Notes under the pieces: model-generated
What the model was told of the DNA's origin: nothing
The model's database searches: none
Seen by the model: the letters and a program-made list of their open reading frames with translations, nothing else
Shown: piece by piece, positions 12,022-22,438 of the stretch
Position numbering within the stretch: position 1 is the first letter of the stretch
Layout of the letters: every line of letters starts with the position of its first letter
NCBI RefSeq assembly: GCF_048569485.1
Contig: NC_134364.1
Span: 128,565,089-128,629,088, forward strand
DNA length: 64,000 nucleotides
DNA from: Anomaloglossus baeobatrachus
Taxonomy: Eukaryota > Chordata > Amphibia > Anura > Aromobatidae
Direction: 5' to 3'
Translations under genes and position numbers: made by a program

Positions 12022-13301
12022 TGTGTCGCCCTGGGCAAGCCAGGGGACACAGGTCACAACACCACCACACCCCACACTCCAGGTAGGCACATCACAGCTA
12101 ACCACAAATCCTTGTTGCCTTCCTCCAGAGGTTGATGATGCACACCAGGGGGTGGGCCAGGCGGTTGGCTCCGCCCACCAAGGAGCTCACAACTCTGGAG
12201 GCAGGAAGTAACCAGGAGATAGAGTCCAGCTAGGGACATGAGAGAGTGAACAGCAGATAGCCCCGGGCAGGGGAAGAGTGAAGTCTAGCTGAGGGCTAGA
12301 GTAAACAACCAAGAAGTGAAAGTGGAGGAAAGAAAAGGAGTAAAGGAGGAAAGCAAGCAGTGGTGACAGCGCAGAGAGTGTGCAAAGCCTGAGAGCCCAG
12401 CTGTGTGTAGGCCTAGAACAGCAAGGTCAGCGACGGCGGTGACTGTTTGGAGGGGGACAGTTTGGAAGTTCCTGGAAGGACCCCGTTGGCTGTGTGCCCG
12501 GTGGTCTGGAGCAGTGTTCCGAAGGACAGTCAGCACCAGGGCAGGGGCCTCTCGGACCCCGGCAAGGCTAGGAGTCGCCAGATTTGCCAAATCCGTCAGT
12601 GACGGGGACGCAGATCCCCCAGCAACCAAGTCCCGATTGACGGCAACAGCCCGACCATTACCGGGGAGACACCGCCACCGCCAAGGCACAAGTTTCCCCA
12701 GGGCCAGCGCCTGCGGGCAAAGTGTAGAGCTCCTCCGGCTCAGATTGCAGTCGGGGAGCGGGTAACCGGAGGGAATCCACCGCTACCATCAGACAACATA
12801 GGTGCAAGGAAGAGTAACGTCACCGTCACCTATCGGGAGTGCAGGTGCAGCCGTCTGTGGGACCGTCCTACCAGCCGTTGGTTTACCGTACAAACTGTGT
12901 CCGTGTGTCAGGCTGAGTGAGTACCATAGTGCCGCAAGGCACAGCGCTGCCCCCGCGCCCCTGCGCCCTCCAGGCCCTACACTTCACATCTCATCACCGG
13001 GCCCCGGGATCACCAACCCCTACCCACGGAGGGGCAACACAACACCTGGCTGCTCCGCATCACCATCCCCGGGACCCCCACACTGAGCAGCGGTGGTGCA
13101 ATCACCACAACCGTGGGTGGCGTCACGAACTATAACAATCCCCACACCCAACAAACAACACCCCCTTTCACTCACGGGCGAGGAGTGCCGCTCGAGACAC
13201 CCCGGGATCCGGCCCACGGCTCGAGCCACCAGGAGCAACTGCCGGACCCGAGCAGAAGGGGTGAACGCGGTGTGCTGACACCCTCCTCCCCGCCCGCGAC
13301 A
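12022..13301 (+). repeat. 5' LTR of element C
   Basis: 1,280 bp, TGTGTCGCCCTGG...CGCGACA. It contains GTGAGTAC near 12,918 and TGGCGTCACGAAC at 13,118-13,130, 187 bp before the same 13 bases in the true PBS at 13,305-13,317. Confidence 0.88.
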
Positions 13302-13601
13302 ACTTGGCGTCACGAACAGGATCTTACCGCTCTGCCGTCAGGTAGAGGTGCGCCTTGTTACCGCCGGAGGCATCCGGCAGAAAAATTTCAGAAGCCGCCA
13401 TCTTTGGCGCGAAAAGTTCCCGCTCGAGCGTCTTCTCGAGCAGTAGAGGCGCGAAGGCCAGAACCCCGCCCCGAGAGAGGAGGGGCCGGAAAGAGCTAAG
13501 GGGGACGCGATGGCGGCCGGCCGCATGTAGCCGCGGCTATAAGAGCAGGGACGCCAGGACTCTGCAAAGATACCCGGTTCCTGGAAGGCACGAGTGCCAA
13601 G

Positions 13602-14678
13602 ATGTACCACCCAGCTCCCAATGAAGAAGCCCCTGCGCCCGGCACGGCGACGTGGTTGAGGGACCGGACCGTCCCGCTGAGTAACCGTCTGCAGGCCCAG
13701 ATGCAACTCCTCCTGGAGGAGTGGGAGACCGACATGGCGGACGTGGTGGCTGCTGTGTGGAGACGCGAGGCGGAAGAGGATTTGGAGGAGCGGGTAAGCG
13801 ACCCACGCCCCTGTATTCCTGAAGGATCGGCCGTTGGAGCTGAGGGGCCCGGCCGGCTTCCGCTCACCCTGCCTCTCTCCCCGCTACCCGTGATAGTTGC
13901 TGCCGCCCCGCCATTAGGCCCGCTACCTGCCCAATCGGTAGCGATACCCTGCCCAGCCGCTCCGGCGGATCAGCCGGCTGCAGACGTCCAGGACGGCCCT
14001 GAAGTGCCCCAAGGGGAATCGCTAGAACCGCGGCCCCTTAACAGCGTGGTGCCAGACGTCCCAATAGAGACTGTGCCAGACCCTGAGCCCGGGACCATGG
14101 CCTGGATGAAGGCCCGGGTGATACAATTCCACCAGCGTCAGCAGGATCAGATCTTCCGGATGCTGGAGCAGTGGACCAACGAGGTGGAGGAGCTGATTAC
14201 AACTGCCCCGAGGTACGGAGGGGAAATGGATGTAGCAGAACCGACTGGTGACCCACGTCCCTATGTCCTACCTGGACCGGCCGCTGCGGCTGAGGGGCCC
14301 GGCCTAGTTTCGGCTTATACATCATCCTTACCGTTATCTATGGAGCGCCTCCGTGTAAGCTCGCCTAATCTGCTGCCCCGTGCTACCGTAGAAGGGTCTG
14401 AGGTGTTGGATACGGGGGGCCAGGAGACTGCGGCAGCTGGCGGCAACCCGCCTGACGCAGGACTAAGAGATGACGACTCCTGCCCCAGCTCCAGGTCCGC
14501 TGTTGCGGCTGAAGGAGCAATTGAGCGCTCCCGCTATGTGGGGGACCCTGTGGTTTATCATACCCCGCGTACCGGTGGAAATGGGTACCGGGTACCCCTG
14601 TCACAGCAGGCATGTCAGTGCCTGTTTGGTGTGCTGGTGGCAGAGGATGGGTTCGCCTTAGCAGAGGAGCCGGAGTAG
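13602..14678 (+). CDS. Gag-like ORF of element C with a duplicated domain (fossil)
   Basis: An open frame of 358 codons without a break. It has two copies of the domain seen once in element B. Copy 1 (about residues 10-90) has PGTATW...LQAQMQLLLEEW then DPRPCIPEG; copy 2 (about residues 160-240) has PGTMAW...QQDQIFRMLEQW...EVEEL then DPRPYVLPG and AAAAEGPG. Between and after are Pro/Ala-rich linkers. Near the C-terminus a GNGYRVPLSQQAC block parallels SNGYRMTLSKHAC in element B. Unlike element B, no CCHC knuckle follows. The role is unknown. Its place between PBS and polypurine tract and the relation to B suggest a Gag-type product. The repeated segment W-x(n)-LLExW-x(n)-EEL is predicted helical. 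Confidence 0.62.
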   Translation: MYHPAPNEEAPAPGTATWLRDRTVPLSNRLQAQMQLLLEEWETDMADVVAAVWRREAEEDLEERVSDPRPCIPEGSAVGAEGPGRLPLTLPLSPLPVIVAAAPPLGPLPAQSVAIPCPAAPADQPAADVQDGPEVPQGESLEPRPLNSVVPDVPIETVPDPEPGTMAWMKARVIQFHQRQQDQIFRMLEQWTNEVEELITTAPRYGGEMDVAEPTGDPRPYVLPGPAAAAEGPGLVSAYTSSLPLSMERLRVSSPNLLPRATVEGSEVLDTGGQETAAAGGNPPDAGLRDDDSCPSSRSAVAAEGAIERSRYVGDPVVYHTPRTGGNGYRVPLSQQACQCLFGVLVAEDGFALAEEPE

Positions 14679-15343
14679 GGCAGCGGATGCCCGTTACACC
14701 GTCCCCGTTGGGACCACCACTGAGTTGCTTGTTGCTGTTTGTTTGAAAAAGTTTAGAAAGTTTTGAAAAATGGAAAAACACTGATTGAACCGAGTTTTCA
14801 CCTGATTCACCGTGTGATTTGCAACCGGCTGGAGCCGGCACCGTTGTCCCCGTGGGGACCGTTTAAGTTATGCATGGGAACTATCCATGGACAAGCCCGT
14901 GAACTCTGCAGGGCACCACAAACGTTAAGTGGCTTGTAAATATGTTGGGTACCGTTACCGTTTCCGCAATGCCGCCTCCGGAGAGGCAGGTTGGAGGGAG
15001 GGCCCTGAGCAGAGCAGGCTAGGGCCCAGCCACCAAAGGAACCGGTGGCTACCCTCCGGAGGGGAAGGACAGATCCCGCTCGGGTAACTTGTGCTGGACT
15101 GTGGGTCAAGGGGTGCTGCCTGGGCTTTAGGGGCAGCATCAGGGCCAGGTTGCTTGGGTGGGAGAGAGCGGAAACCGTGACCGTACACCGTTGAAACGTT
15201 TAAGAAAATGTGCCTCCCGTCTTGGGAAGAGTTATTAAAAATGTCATTTATGTTTGATTAACCCTTGTTATCCCCTTTTACAGAAAAATAAAACCGGTGT
15301 AGGACGGCAGCCCGCGGACGGTCTGCATTTTGCTAAGGGGGAA

Positions 15344-16615
15344 TGTGTCGCCCTGGGCAAGCCAGGGGACACAGGTCACAACACCACCACACCCCACACT
15401 CCAGGTAGGCACATCACAGCTAACCACAAATCCTTGTTGCCTTCCTCCAGAGGTTGATGATGCACACCAGGGGGTGGGCCAGGCGGTTGGCTCCGCCCAC
15501 CAAGGAGCTCACAACTCTGGAGGCAGGAAGTAACCAGGAGATAGAGTCCAGCTAGGGACATGAGAGAGTGAACAGCAGATAGCCCCGGGCAGGGGAAGAG
15601 TGAAGTCTAGCTGAGGGCTAGAGTAAACAACCAAGAAGTGAAAGTGGAGGAAAGAAAAGGAGTAAAGGAGGAAAGCAAGCAGTGGTGACAGCGCAGAGAG
15701 TGTGCAAAGCCTGAGAGCCCAGCTGTGTGTAGGGCTAGAACAGCAAGGTCAGCGACGGCGGTGACTGTTTGGAGGGGGACAGTTTGGAAGTTCCTGGAAG
15801 GACCCCGTTGGCTGTGTGCCCGGTGGTCTGGAGCAGTGTTCCGAAGGACAGTCAGCACCAGGGCAGGGGCCTCTCGGACCCCGGCAAGGCTAGGAGTCGC
15901 CAGATTTGCCAAATCCGTCAGTGACGGGGACGCAGATCCCCCAGCAACCAAGTCCCGATTGACGGCAACAGCCCGACCATTACCGGGGAGACACCGCCAC
16001 CGCCAAGGCACAAGTTTCCCCAGGGCCAGCGCCTGCGGGCAAAGTGTAGAGCTCCTCCGGCCCAGATTGCAGTCGGGGAGCGGGTAACCGGAGGGAATCC
16101 ACCGCTACCATCAGACAACATAGGTGCAAGGAAGAGTAACGTCACCGTCACCTATCGGGAGTGCAGGTGCAGCCGTCTGTGGGACCGTCCTACCAGCCGT
16201 TGGTTTGCCGTACAAACTGTGTCCGTGTGTCAGGCTGAGTGAGTACCATAGTGCCGCAAGGCACAGCGCTGCCCCCGCGCCCTCCAGGCCCTACACTTCA
16301 CATCTCATCACCGGGCCCCGGGATCACCAACCCCTACCCACGGAGGGGCAACACAACACCTGGCTGCTCCGCATCACCATCCCCGGGACCCCCACACTGA
16401 GCAGCGGTGGTGCAATCACCACAACCGTGGGTGGCGTCACGAACTATAACAATCCCCACACCCAACAAACAACACCCCCTTTCACTCACGGGCGAGGAGT
16501 GCCGCTCGAGACACCCCGGGATCCGGCCCACGGCTCGAGCCACCAGGAGCAACTGCCGGACCCGAGCAGAAGGTGTGAGCGCGGTGTGCTGACACCCTCC
16601 TCCCCGCCCGCGACA
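15344..16615 (+). repeat. 3' LTR of element C
   Basis: 1,272 bp, nearly identical to the 5' LTR at 12,022. The main visible length difference is an 8-base deletion in the GC-rich part near 16,280. It ends CGCGACA and is followed by the GAAG target-site duplication. Confidence 0.88.
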
Positions 16616-17125
16616 GAAGCATAGGCAGTCAAGTTCTATAAGGAGGTGCAGGAGAAAGGCGGGAACCACCAACCTGAGTAAGGGGCAAAGTGCAGCCGGC
16701 TGCGGGCACCCACCCCCATCCTTTTTGGTTTACCAGAGACTCCGGTGTATCTGTCATAGTGAGTACAACAGTGCCCTCGGGCCGCGCACCGCACCATCCC
16801 ACCCGCACCTCACAACCACCGGCCCCCGGGACCATCACCCCCTGCCCACGGAGGGGTCAACACCAGGCTGCAGAACACCGTCCCCGGGAGCCTAGTTAAC
16901 GGCAGCGGTGGTGTCCACATTCACCACAACCCGTGGGTGGCGTCACGAACTTACATCCCTAAACGCCACCCCCTCGGCCGTGAACCCTCCCCACCGAAAC
17001 CCTACACGTAGCGCCAGCTTCCCTTCAGAGCGACGTGACCCCCGAGTCCAGGAGAAGCTCGAGCCACCCACCGACGAGCACGGATCCGAGCGGCTCGGCA
17101 GCCGGCCGAGCCCCGGGGCGGTACA

Positions 17126-17597
17126 TCTGCGTGGGGTATCCGGCTGCTATGCGGGGTCTCCAGCGGCTGGACTAGCACTGCGGGTCGGGTGGTGAGGACT
17201 TCAAATAATGCCGCCTGGATTCTGCATGTGCGTAGATGAAGCTCTCGGCTCAAGTTCTCATCTGCACAGGCGCCGCCTCCGGCCCATTGATTTCCCTCCA
17301 GCAGAATTTAGGAGAATGGCGCCCGATGAGATCTCGGCTTGCCATTAGGCCTAGAGCTCAATCTGCGCTGGCTCCGGGCAGCATTTCTTTGAAGCCCTCA
17401 ACGCACGCAGCCACCACAGCAGCTGCCCGAGCACGGCAGCCCGAGCCTCTGCCGCAGCCCGAGCCTCTGCCGCAGCCCGAGCCTTTGCCGTAGCCCCAGC
17501 CTCTGCCGCTGCACCAACACAGCCTACAGTTTCTGGGACACCCACTGCCCCTGCCTCCTGTGACTCCTCCACCACCTCTACTGCCCCCTCCGGTAAG
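17126..17597. other. Gene-free stretch with a short 18-bp tandem repeat
   Basis: No gene is recognised. About 17,436-17,515 holds three to four copies of an 18-bp unit (CAGCCCGAGCCTCTGCCG and variants) inside a GC-rich low-complexity stretch rich in GCAGCC. Confidence 0.5.
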
Positions 17598-17702
17598 ACA
17601 CCACCGGATTACAAGACGAACCCCATTTTTTTCACCTTTTCTTACCCTGAATTTGGGATGCGTCCTATAATCCGGTGCGTCTTATAAAACGAAAAATATG
17701 GT
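17598..17702. repeat. Fragment of a DNA-transposon-like inverted repeat
   Basis: Contains opposing copies of CACCGGATTACAAGACG and GCGTCTTATAAAACG-type sequence around a T-rich loop. This pattern is common in vertebrate DNA-transposon relics with CCGGATTATAAGACGCACC ends. The family is not assigned. Confidence 0.4.
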
Positions 17703-17939
17703 CATCAGGACCCAAATCTCAAAAATATTATAAATGGAGGCTGTCAGGCAAAACTTAGGCAATATGGTATCTCCGAGTTTATGCATCAAAAAAATGTTAA
17801 TACCACATGGGTTTCATCCAAAGGAAAAAATAGACGTACTGAAAGAAAAACAAAAATAATTTGCGGATTTATTAACTATGACACGCACCATTTTGTATGT
17901 TGTATTATAGAATGTAAAATACGCAACATTAAATATATA
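17703..17939. repeat. First piece of a repeat shared with 62,395-62,640
   Basis: Shares long stretches with 62,395-62,640, for example GGCTGTCAGGCAAAA, TTCATCCAAAGGA and TTTGCGGAT. It ends exactly where an LTR has inserted at a TATA target. The downstream half of the same repeat resumes at 20,220. It lies next to the Penelope-like remains and may belong to the same element. Confidence 0.5.
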
Positions 17940-20215
17940 TGTGACGCCCCTGGACTATCAGGTCGTCACAGGGTACTGCACGCTCTTTCTCTTTAGTGCG
18001 GTATTCAAATCCCTCATGGTTGTGGGTCCCCATCTTGCAGTGCTGCCTCCAACAGCAAATCAAATCCTAGATACACCCTGCACCACACACACCAGGCACA
18101 CCAGTGGGCGGCTTGAGCAGAATAAGGTCGACCACCTAGGGGTAAGGAAGGGAGGAAGGGGAGGTGAGGAGTAAAGAGAGTAGTACAGAGGAGTAGTGAA
18201 GTGGAGGAGTACAGTGGAGGAGGCTGGGAGTAGTGGCTCCCAGGTGAAGCTTTCTAGGATGCAGACGGTGGTCTGGACCTAGAGGAGTCAGACCCCCGGT
18301 CGCAGAGGATTGAGGCTAGATGCCTGGAACCTGTTAAAGAGAACGGTCGGCAGCCTGGTCCTATCACCGGTCCGGGACCGAAGTCACGGCGGGGTACACG
18401 GACCCTAGGTCGGGGAGAAGCTTTAGGCAACCTAGCAATTAGCCTGCGGAGAACGGAGCCTTTATGGACTGTTTCCACTAGCTCCAGAATCGGGGCACTA
18501 GCGCAACGAGGGGGATAGGGCCTCACATACAAGCAGCCCATTGAAATCCCAAGCATGAGCCCTGAGTGCAGGCTCCCACACTTAGCCACAGTGGCGAGCG
18601 GGGCCCAGCAAGTTCCAGACTACTGGGCCACTATGGTGAATTTAAACTTTGTGCCAGGAGGCAGTTCACGGATCACCAGGCAGCACTGCAGGGGACGGGA
18701 CCCGGACGAGCTCCCCTTCGAGAGGCAGCGGCACCTAGAGACTTGGTTTACCCGGTTGTCAGCGTCTGCTTATTGGCTGAGTGAGTACCTGAGTGATTTC
18801 CCCTTCATGGCACCTACTAGCATCATCCAGAGTCCCGGGGCCTACCCCTACCCGTGAAAGGCAACAACACCTTGCTGCCCACTCCATCACCCCGGATACT
18901 CCTGTGCCACCCCCGTGCCAGCAGCCGAGCTGCTCGGATCCGGATCCGCGGTGGCTCAAGGGGTCTCAGGACCAGGGGGTCGTGCGGCCACCAAATGAAG
19001 GGGGTATTTACAGGGAATTGTATTAAAGTTTGTGATGCCACCCATGGTATGTGGTAATTGGAGTTCCACCGCTGCAGTTGGGAGTACCCGGGGATGATGA
19101 AACGGAGCAGCCATGTATTATGACCCTCCACGGGTAAGGGGAATACCCCAGGGCTCGGTGATGGTGAGGGGGAGTGCCGTTGGGTGCAGAGGGGGTTATT
19201 TTCATACTCACTCAGTCCATTAAGCTGACACCGACAACTGGAGAAACCAAAGTTCTGAATACCGCTGCCGCTGAGGGGAGCTAGTTCGGGTCCCGTCCCC
19301 AATGGTGCTGCCTGGTGATCCGTGACCTGCCTCCTTGCACTAAGTTTACTTCTCTGTTGGTCCCGGTAGTATGGAACTTGCCGGGTCCCGCTCCCCACTA
19401 TGGCTAAGTGTGGGAGCTTGCTTTCAGGGTTCACGCTTGGGATTTTCTGGACCGTTTTGAGTGAAAAAGTCCTATCCCCCTCGTTGCACTAGTACCCCGA
19501 TTTTGGTGCAGGTGGATATCGGATCTTGAAGGCTCTGTTCTCGTCGGGTAAATTGTCAGGTTGCCTGAAGCTGACCTAGGGTCCACGAACCCCGTCGTGC
19601 CCTGGTCCCAACCCGGTGATGGTGCAAGGCCGCCGGCTGTCCTCCTCGACAGTTCCATGCCCCTTGCCACGATCCCCTGCGACCGGGATCCAGCTTCTCT
19701 AGGCCCAGACCACCGTCTGCCACCTAGATAACTTCCTAGCAACTCGGCTCCTGACCTCCTCTCTCCTTCACTTCCAACACTCAACTCTCTACTCCTGACA
19801 CTCCTGACCTCACCTAACCAACCCCCCAAGTGGGCGACTCTATTCCACTGGTGTGTCTGGTGGGTGTGGTGCAGGGTGTACCTAGGATTTTGATTAGCTG
19901 ATGTAGGCAACACCATGTAGTTGGGGACCCATAACCAAGAGGGAGGTGGATATTGCACTGGAGGGCAGATTGTACAATACCCTGTGATGGCCTGATAGTC
20001 CAGGGGCGTCACACTCCCAACGGCAGCGGCAGTACTCCCAGTTACCGCACACCACGGGTGGCGTCACAAACTATAACTCCCCTGTAAATATCCCCCTTTT
20101 TACTTTAGAGTGTGGCCCCTAAGCTCGCGGGTTCGGAGACCCTCAAGCCACGAACGGACACTACCCCCGGATCCAAGCGGTTCGATCCACTGATGAGGCG
20201 GCACATATAGGCTGC
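17940..20215 (+). repeat. Solo LTR (type D), split by a second type D LTR
   Basis: Starts TGTGACGCCCCTGG (17,940) and ends GGCGGCACA (20,215). TATA flanks both ends (17,936-17,939 and 20,216-20,219). The sequence is interrupted by another type D LTR at 18,903-20,013 in the opposite direction. It contains GTGAGTAC near 18,780 and GGTGGCGTCACAAAC near 20,055. No internal region remains, so it is a solo LTR of a Gypsy-like element. The 4-bp duplication is clear. Confidence 0.8.
18903..20013 (-). repeat. Solo LTR (type D), inserted head-to-head in another type D LTR
   Basis: Reads TGTGCCACC...GGGGCGTCACA, the reverse complement of type D. CTCC (18,899-18,902 and 20,014-20,017) is the target-site duplication. 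It is about 1.11 kb, close to the solo LTR at 57,817. Confidence 0.8.
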
Positions 20216-21193
20216 ACAATCCACTTTTCCTAAGATATAGTATGTTGGAAGATCACAACAGAGCTGGAACCCGCTGACTTAAAACGCATAATTTGGAAAA
20301 TACAGGCGTGGTAAGATCACAATCAATTTCTTGTTATATCTTCATACGTCAGAACGTAAATATTGGAATATATCGCAACCTGTAATTCCAATCATAAATG
20401 CTGTGCCCAAAATTCGCAAGTGTGTCTTCCCACTGCAGTTTAGACCCATCATTTGGGGTACTGGATCTCAGAATGAGCCACTTTGGGAGTGGCTGGACAG
20501 CCTTCTACAGCCTCTTGTTCAAAAAATACCAGTTTATTATTTTAAAGATACAGAGGATGTTCATAAACAACATTACAATATCAAGAGATCAGAGAAGTTT
20601 ACTTGGTTAAGCTGTATTATGCATATCAATTGGACAGAAATGTGTGTTACATGTACTTGGAGAACATTTGAATAATTACAATTATAGTAGGGATTAAAAA
20701 CCTAATGTCCTCCAAATTATTGAATTCTTACTAACACAAAATTATGATTTATTTATTTTTTTACCAATTCTACATTCAATATCAAGAAATGTTGATGGGT
20801 GCGCAGTATTCACCTTTTCTGGCTAATTTAACTTTGTCCTGGTTGAAGGCGTCTGCTATTTTGAGTTTGGACAATTCTTTTTCAGGAGTATTGGTATGGT
20901 AGGTACATAGATGATGCCCTGATCACCTGTTGTGGAAATATACTCGCCATACCAAGATTCATGGATTATATTAATTCTAATTTTCATCATCTATCTTTCA
21001 CTTTTTCTACACTAATATGAAATTTCCTTTTTAGATTTGAATTTAGAGAAATGATTGACAAACCTATGATAACTTTTATATATCAGAAAAATAGTGCTGG
21101 TAGCATTTATTTAATAATTTACGTACTAATACTACTCATTCTATTCATACATTGAAATTTTAATGGAGCTCTGTTGGTGGTCACTTGGCAGCT
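20216..21193 (+). mobile_element. Penelope-like element reverse transcriptase, broken copy 1
   Basis: Conceptual fragments match Penelope-like reverse transcriptases. About 20,430-20,570 reads FRPIIWGTGSQNEPLWEWLD then LQPLVQKIPVYYFKDTEDV (the GRPI-SG-...-EPLS region). About 20,795-20,830 reads MGAQYSPFLANL, and 20,905-20,935 gives RYIDDALI (the YIDD catalytic box). The frame is disrupted by stops and frameshifts and the last part decays after 21,050. The family name comes from motifs I recognise. The upstream end was cut by the type D LTR insertion. A second copy is at 62,640-63,190. Confidence 0.6.
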
Positions 21194-21197
21194 TTAA

Positions 21198-21280
21198 CAC
21201 TAGAACTACTGGACTCGTGACACCTATATAGAAATACATAGTGCAAAGTAGTCAAAATGACTACTTCAGTAGCTCTAGTG
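21198..21280. mobile_element. 83-bp piggyBac-like MITE with TTAA duplication
   Basis: Flanked by TTAA on both sides (21,194-21,197 and 21,281-21,284). Terminal inverted repeats CACTAGAACTACTG and CAGTAGCTCTAGTG pair at 13 of 14 positions. The related repeat at 63,180-63,190 has a single TTAA and no insert, so this site is occupied here and empty there. Confidence 0.75.
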
Positions 21281-21730
21281 TTAAAAATGGCTACCGTGGA
21301 CAGGCTTAAAGCAACCCACGCCGTTTACCAGATACCAGGAGTAGTCCTGGCCTTCATCCTTTAAGCTCTGTAAAGGGATCTGGACTTACACAGGGTCACC
21401 TGGGCTCAGACCATGGTATGGCTGCTGTCTGATGGTGCAGGCTGACAGAAGAGATCTGGGTTAGAACCAGGAGAGCAGTAAAGGTATAAAATCAGAAGAT
21501 ACACAAGTAGTCAGTAAACGGACCAAGGTTAGAACGGGAAGTCAATACAAAAAAACTGTAGCTGAGAAGCAGCAGCAAACCAGAAGAACAAACTATATCT
21601 GGCGGCTAACAGCATAAGCTGGGAGCTTTAGCAATGTGTGGTGTCTTCCAATTAACTATAACAGGGAGTTTATAACTCCAGCTTCACAGCACACATCCTA
21701 ACGGACAGATTGGATCTCACTGGAGGTCCT
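21281..21730. repeat. Dispersed repeat following the Penelope-like copy
   Basis: About 450 bp that closely matches 63,190-63,648, for example GATACCAGGAGTAGTCCTGG, CACAGGGTCACCTGGGCTC and GAGAAGCAGCAGCAAACC. No reading frame is convincing. It probably belongs to the same larger repeat as the Penelope-like piece. Confidence 0.6.
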
Positions 21731-22438
21731 AGCTGACACACCTCAGGGCCTGGGGGAGACTCAGTCCCGGGCCTTGAATCACGAGGAAATAAAGGATATC
21801 AAAGGAAAATTAAAAAAATAGAATGTTTTTCGTGACGCCACTTGCGGTATGCGGCTATGTGGGGAAAGCCATGGCTGCAACGTCTCTCACTGCTGGGACT
21901 GGTGGTATTGAGCAGCTTGGATGTTATGGCCCTCCATAAGTAGAGCTAAGCCCCAGGGAAGGATGATGGGGGTTGTAGTATGGTGAAAGTTGGTGATGCA
22001 GAGGTGTAGGAAGAATTCAGACCACACAGGGACTGCGGTTTAACTTGTTCTTTACTCACCGGTTCTGTGAAGCTGCAACCCGGCTTGTGCTGGTCTCTAC
22101 CAATCTGGGCCTAAGGTAATCCGGTATTCCCTTGATCCCAGTGCCGATGTAGTAACCTGGTGAGCTTTACTTCCATGCACCCGTCTGTAATTGGTGGGTC
22201 CCCGTGGCCTGAAGCGTTCTGGGGGCCCCTCCTGTTGTCACAGTCCTGGCCCGCATGGCAGGCAGCTTGAACCTCTCATGGGTTGGACCTCTGTCTCAGT
22301 CCATGGGTTCCCTCTTTTCTGCTGTGACCCAGACACTAACGTTGGTGAGGAACCCTGATGATTCCCTCACCGGGCAGATTTATCAGGTGAGCTTGAAGCG
22401 TCTTCCTGAACTAGGGCTCTGCACCCCGTCGGTGCTTG

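Larger units (their letters stand above)
12022..16615 (+). mobile_element. Complete nonautonomous Ty3/Gypsy-derived element C, nested in element B
   Basis: A whole element: 5' LTR 12,022-13,301, PBS (TGGCGTCACGAACAGGAT from 13,305), a gag-like ORF (13,602-14,678), an untranslated region, a polypurine tract (AAGGGGGAA) and a 3' LTR (15,344-16,615). The flanking GAAG (12,018-12,021 and 16,616-16,619) is the target-site duplication, and the type B LTR sequence resumes exactly after it. By eye the two LTRs differ at only about five or six bases plus one 8-base length change over about 1.27 kb, so the insertion is young for this window. No pol genes are present, so it depends on a helper. It looks whole for its type. 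Confidence 0.87.
9251..17125 (+). mobile_element. Nonautonomous Ty3/Gypsy-derived element B, holding element C
   Basis: The 5' LTR is at 9,251-10,382 (type B: TGTGACGCCCTGG...CGGTACA). The PBS-like TGGCATCACGAACAGGAT follows at about 10,395, a gag-like ORF at 10,767-11,630, an untranslated region to about 11,832, and then a 3' LTR lacking its beginning (11,833-12,021 and 16,620-17,125), split by element C. The flanking TCTG (9,247-9,250 and 17,126-17,129) is a 4-bp target-site duplication, which shows these pieces belong to one insertion. No pol domains are present. It is broken at the 3' LTR; the ORF reads through. Confidence 0.8.
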
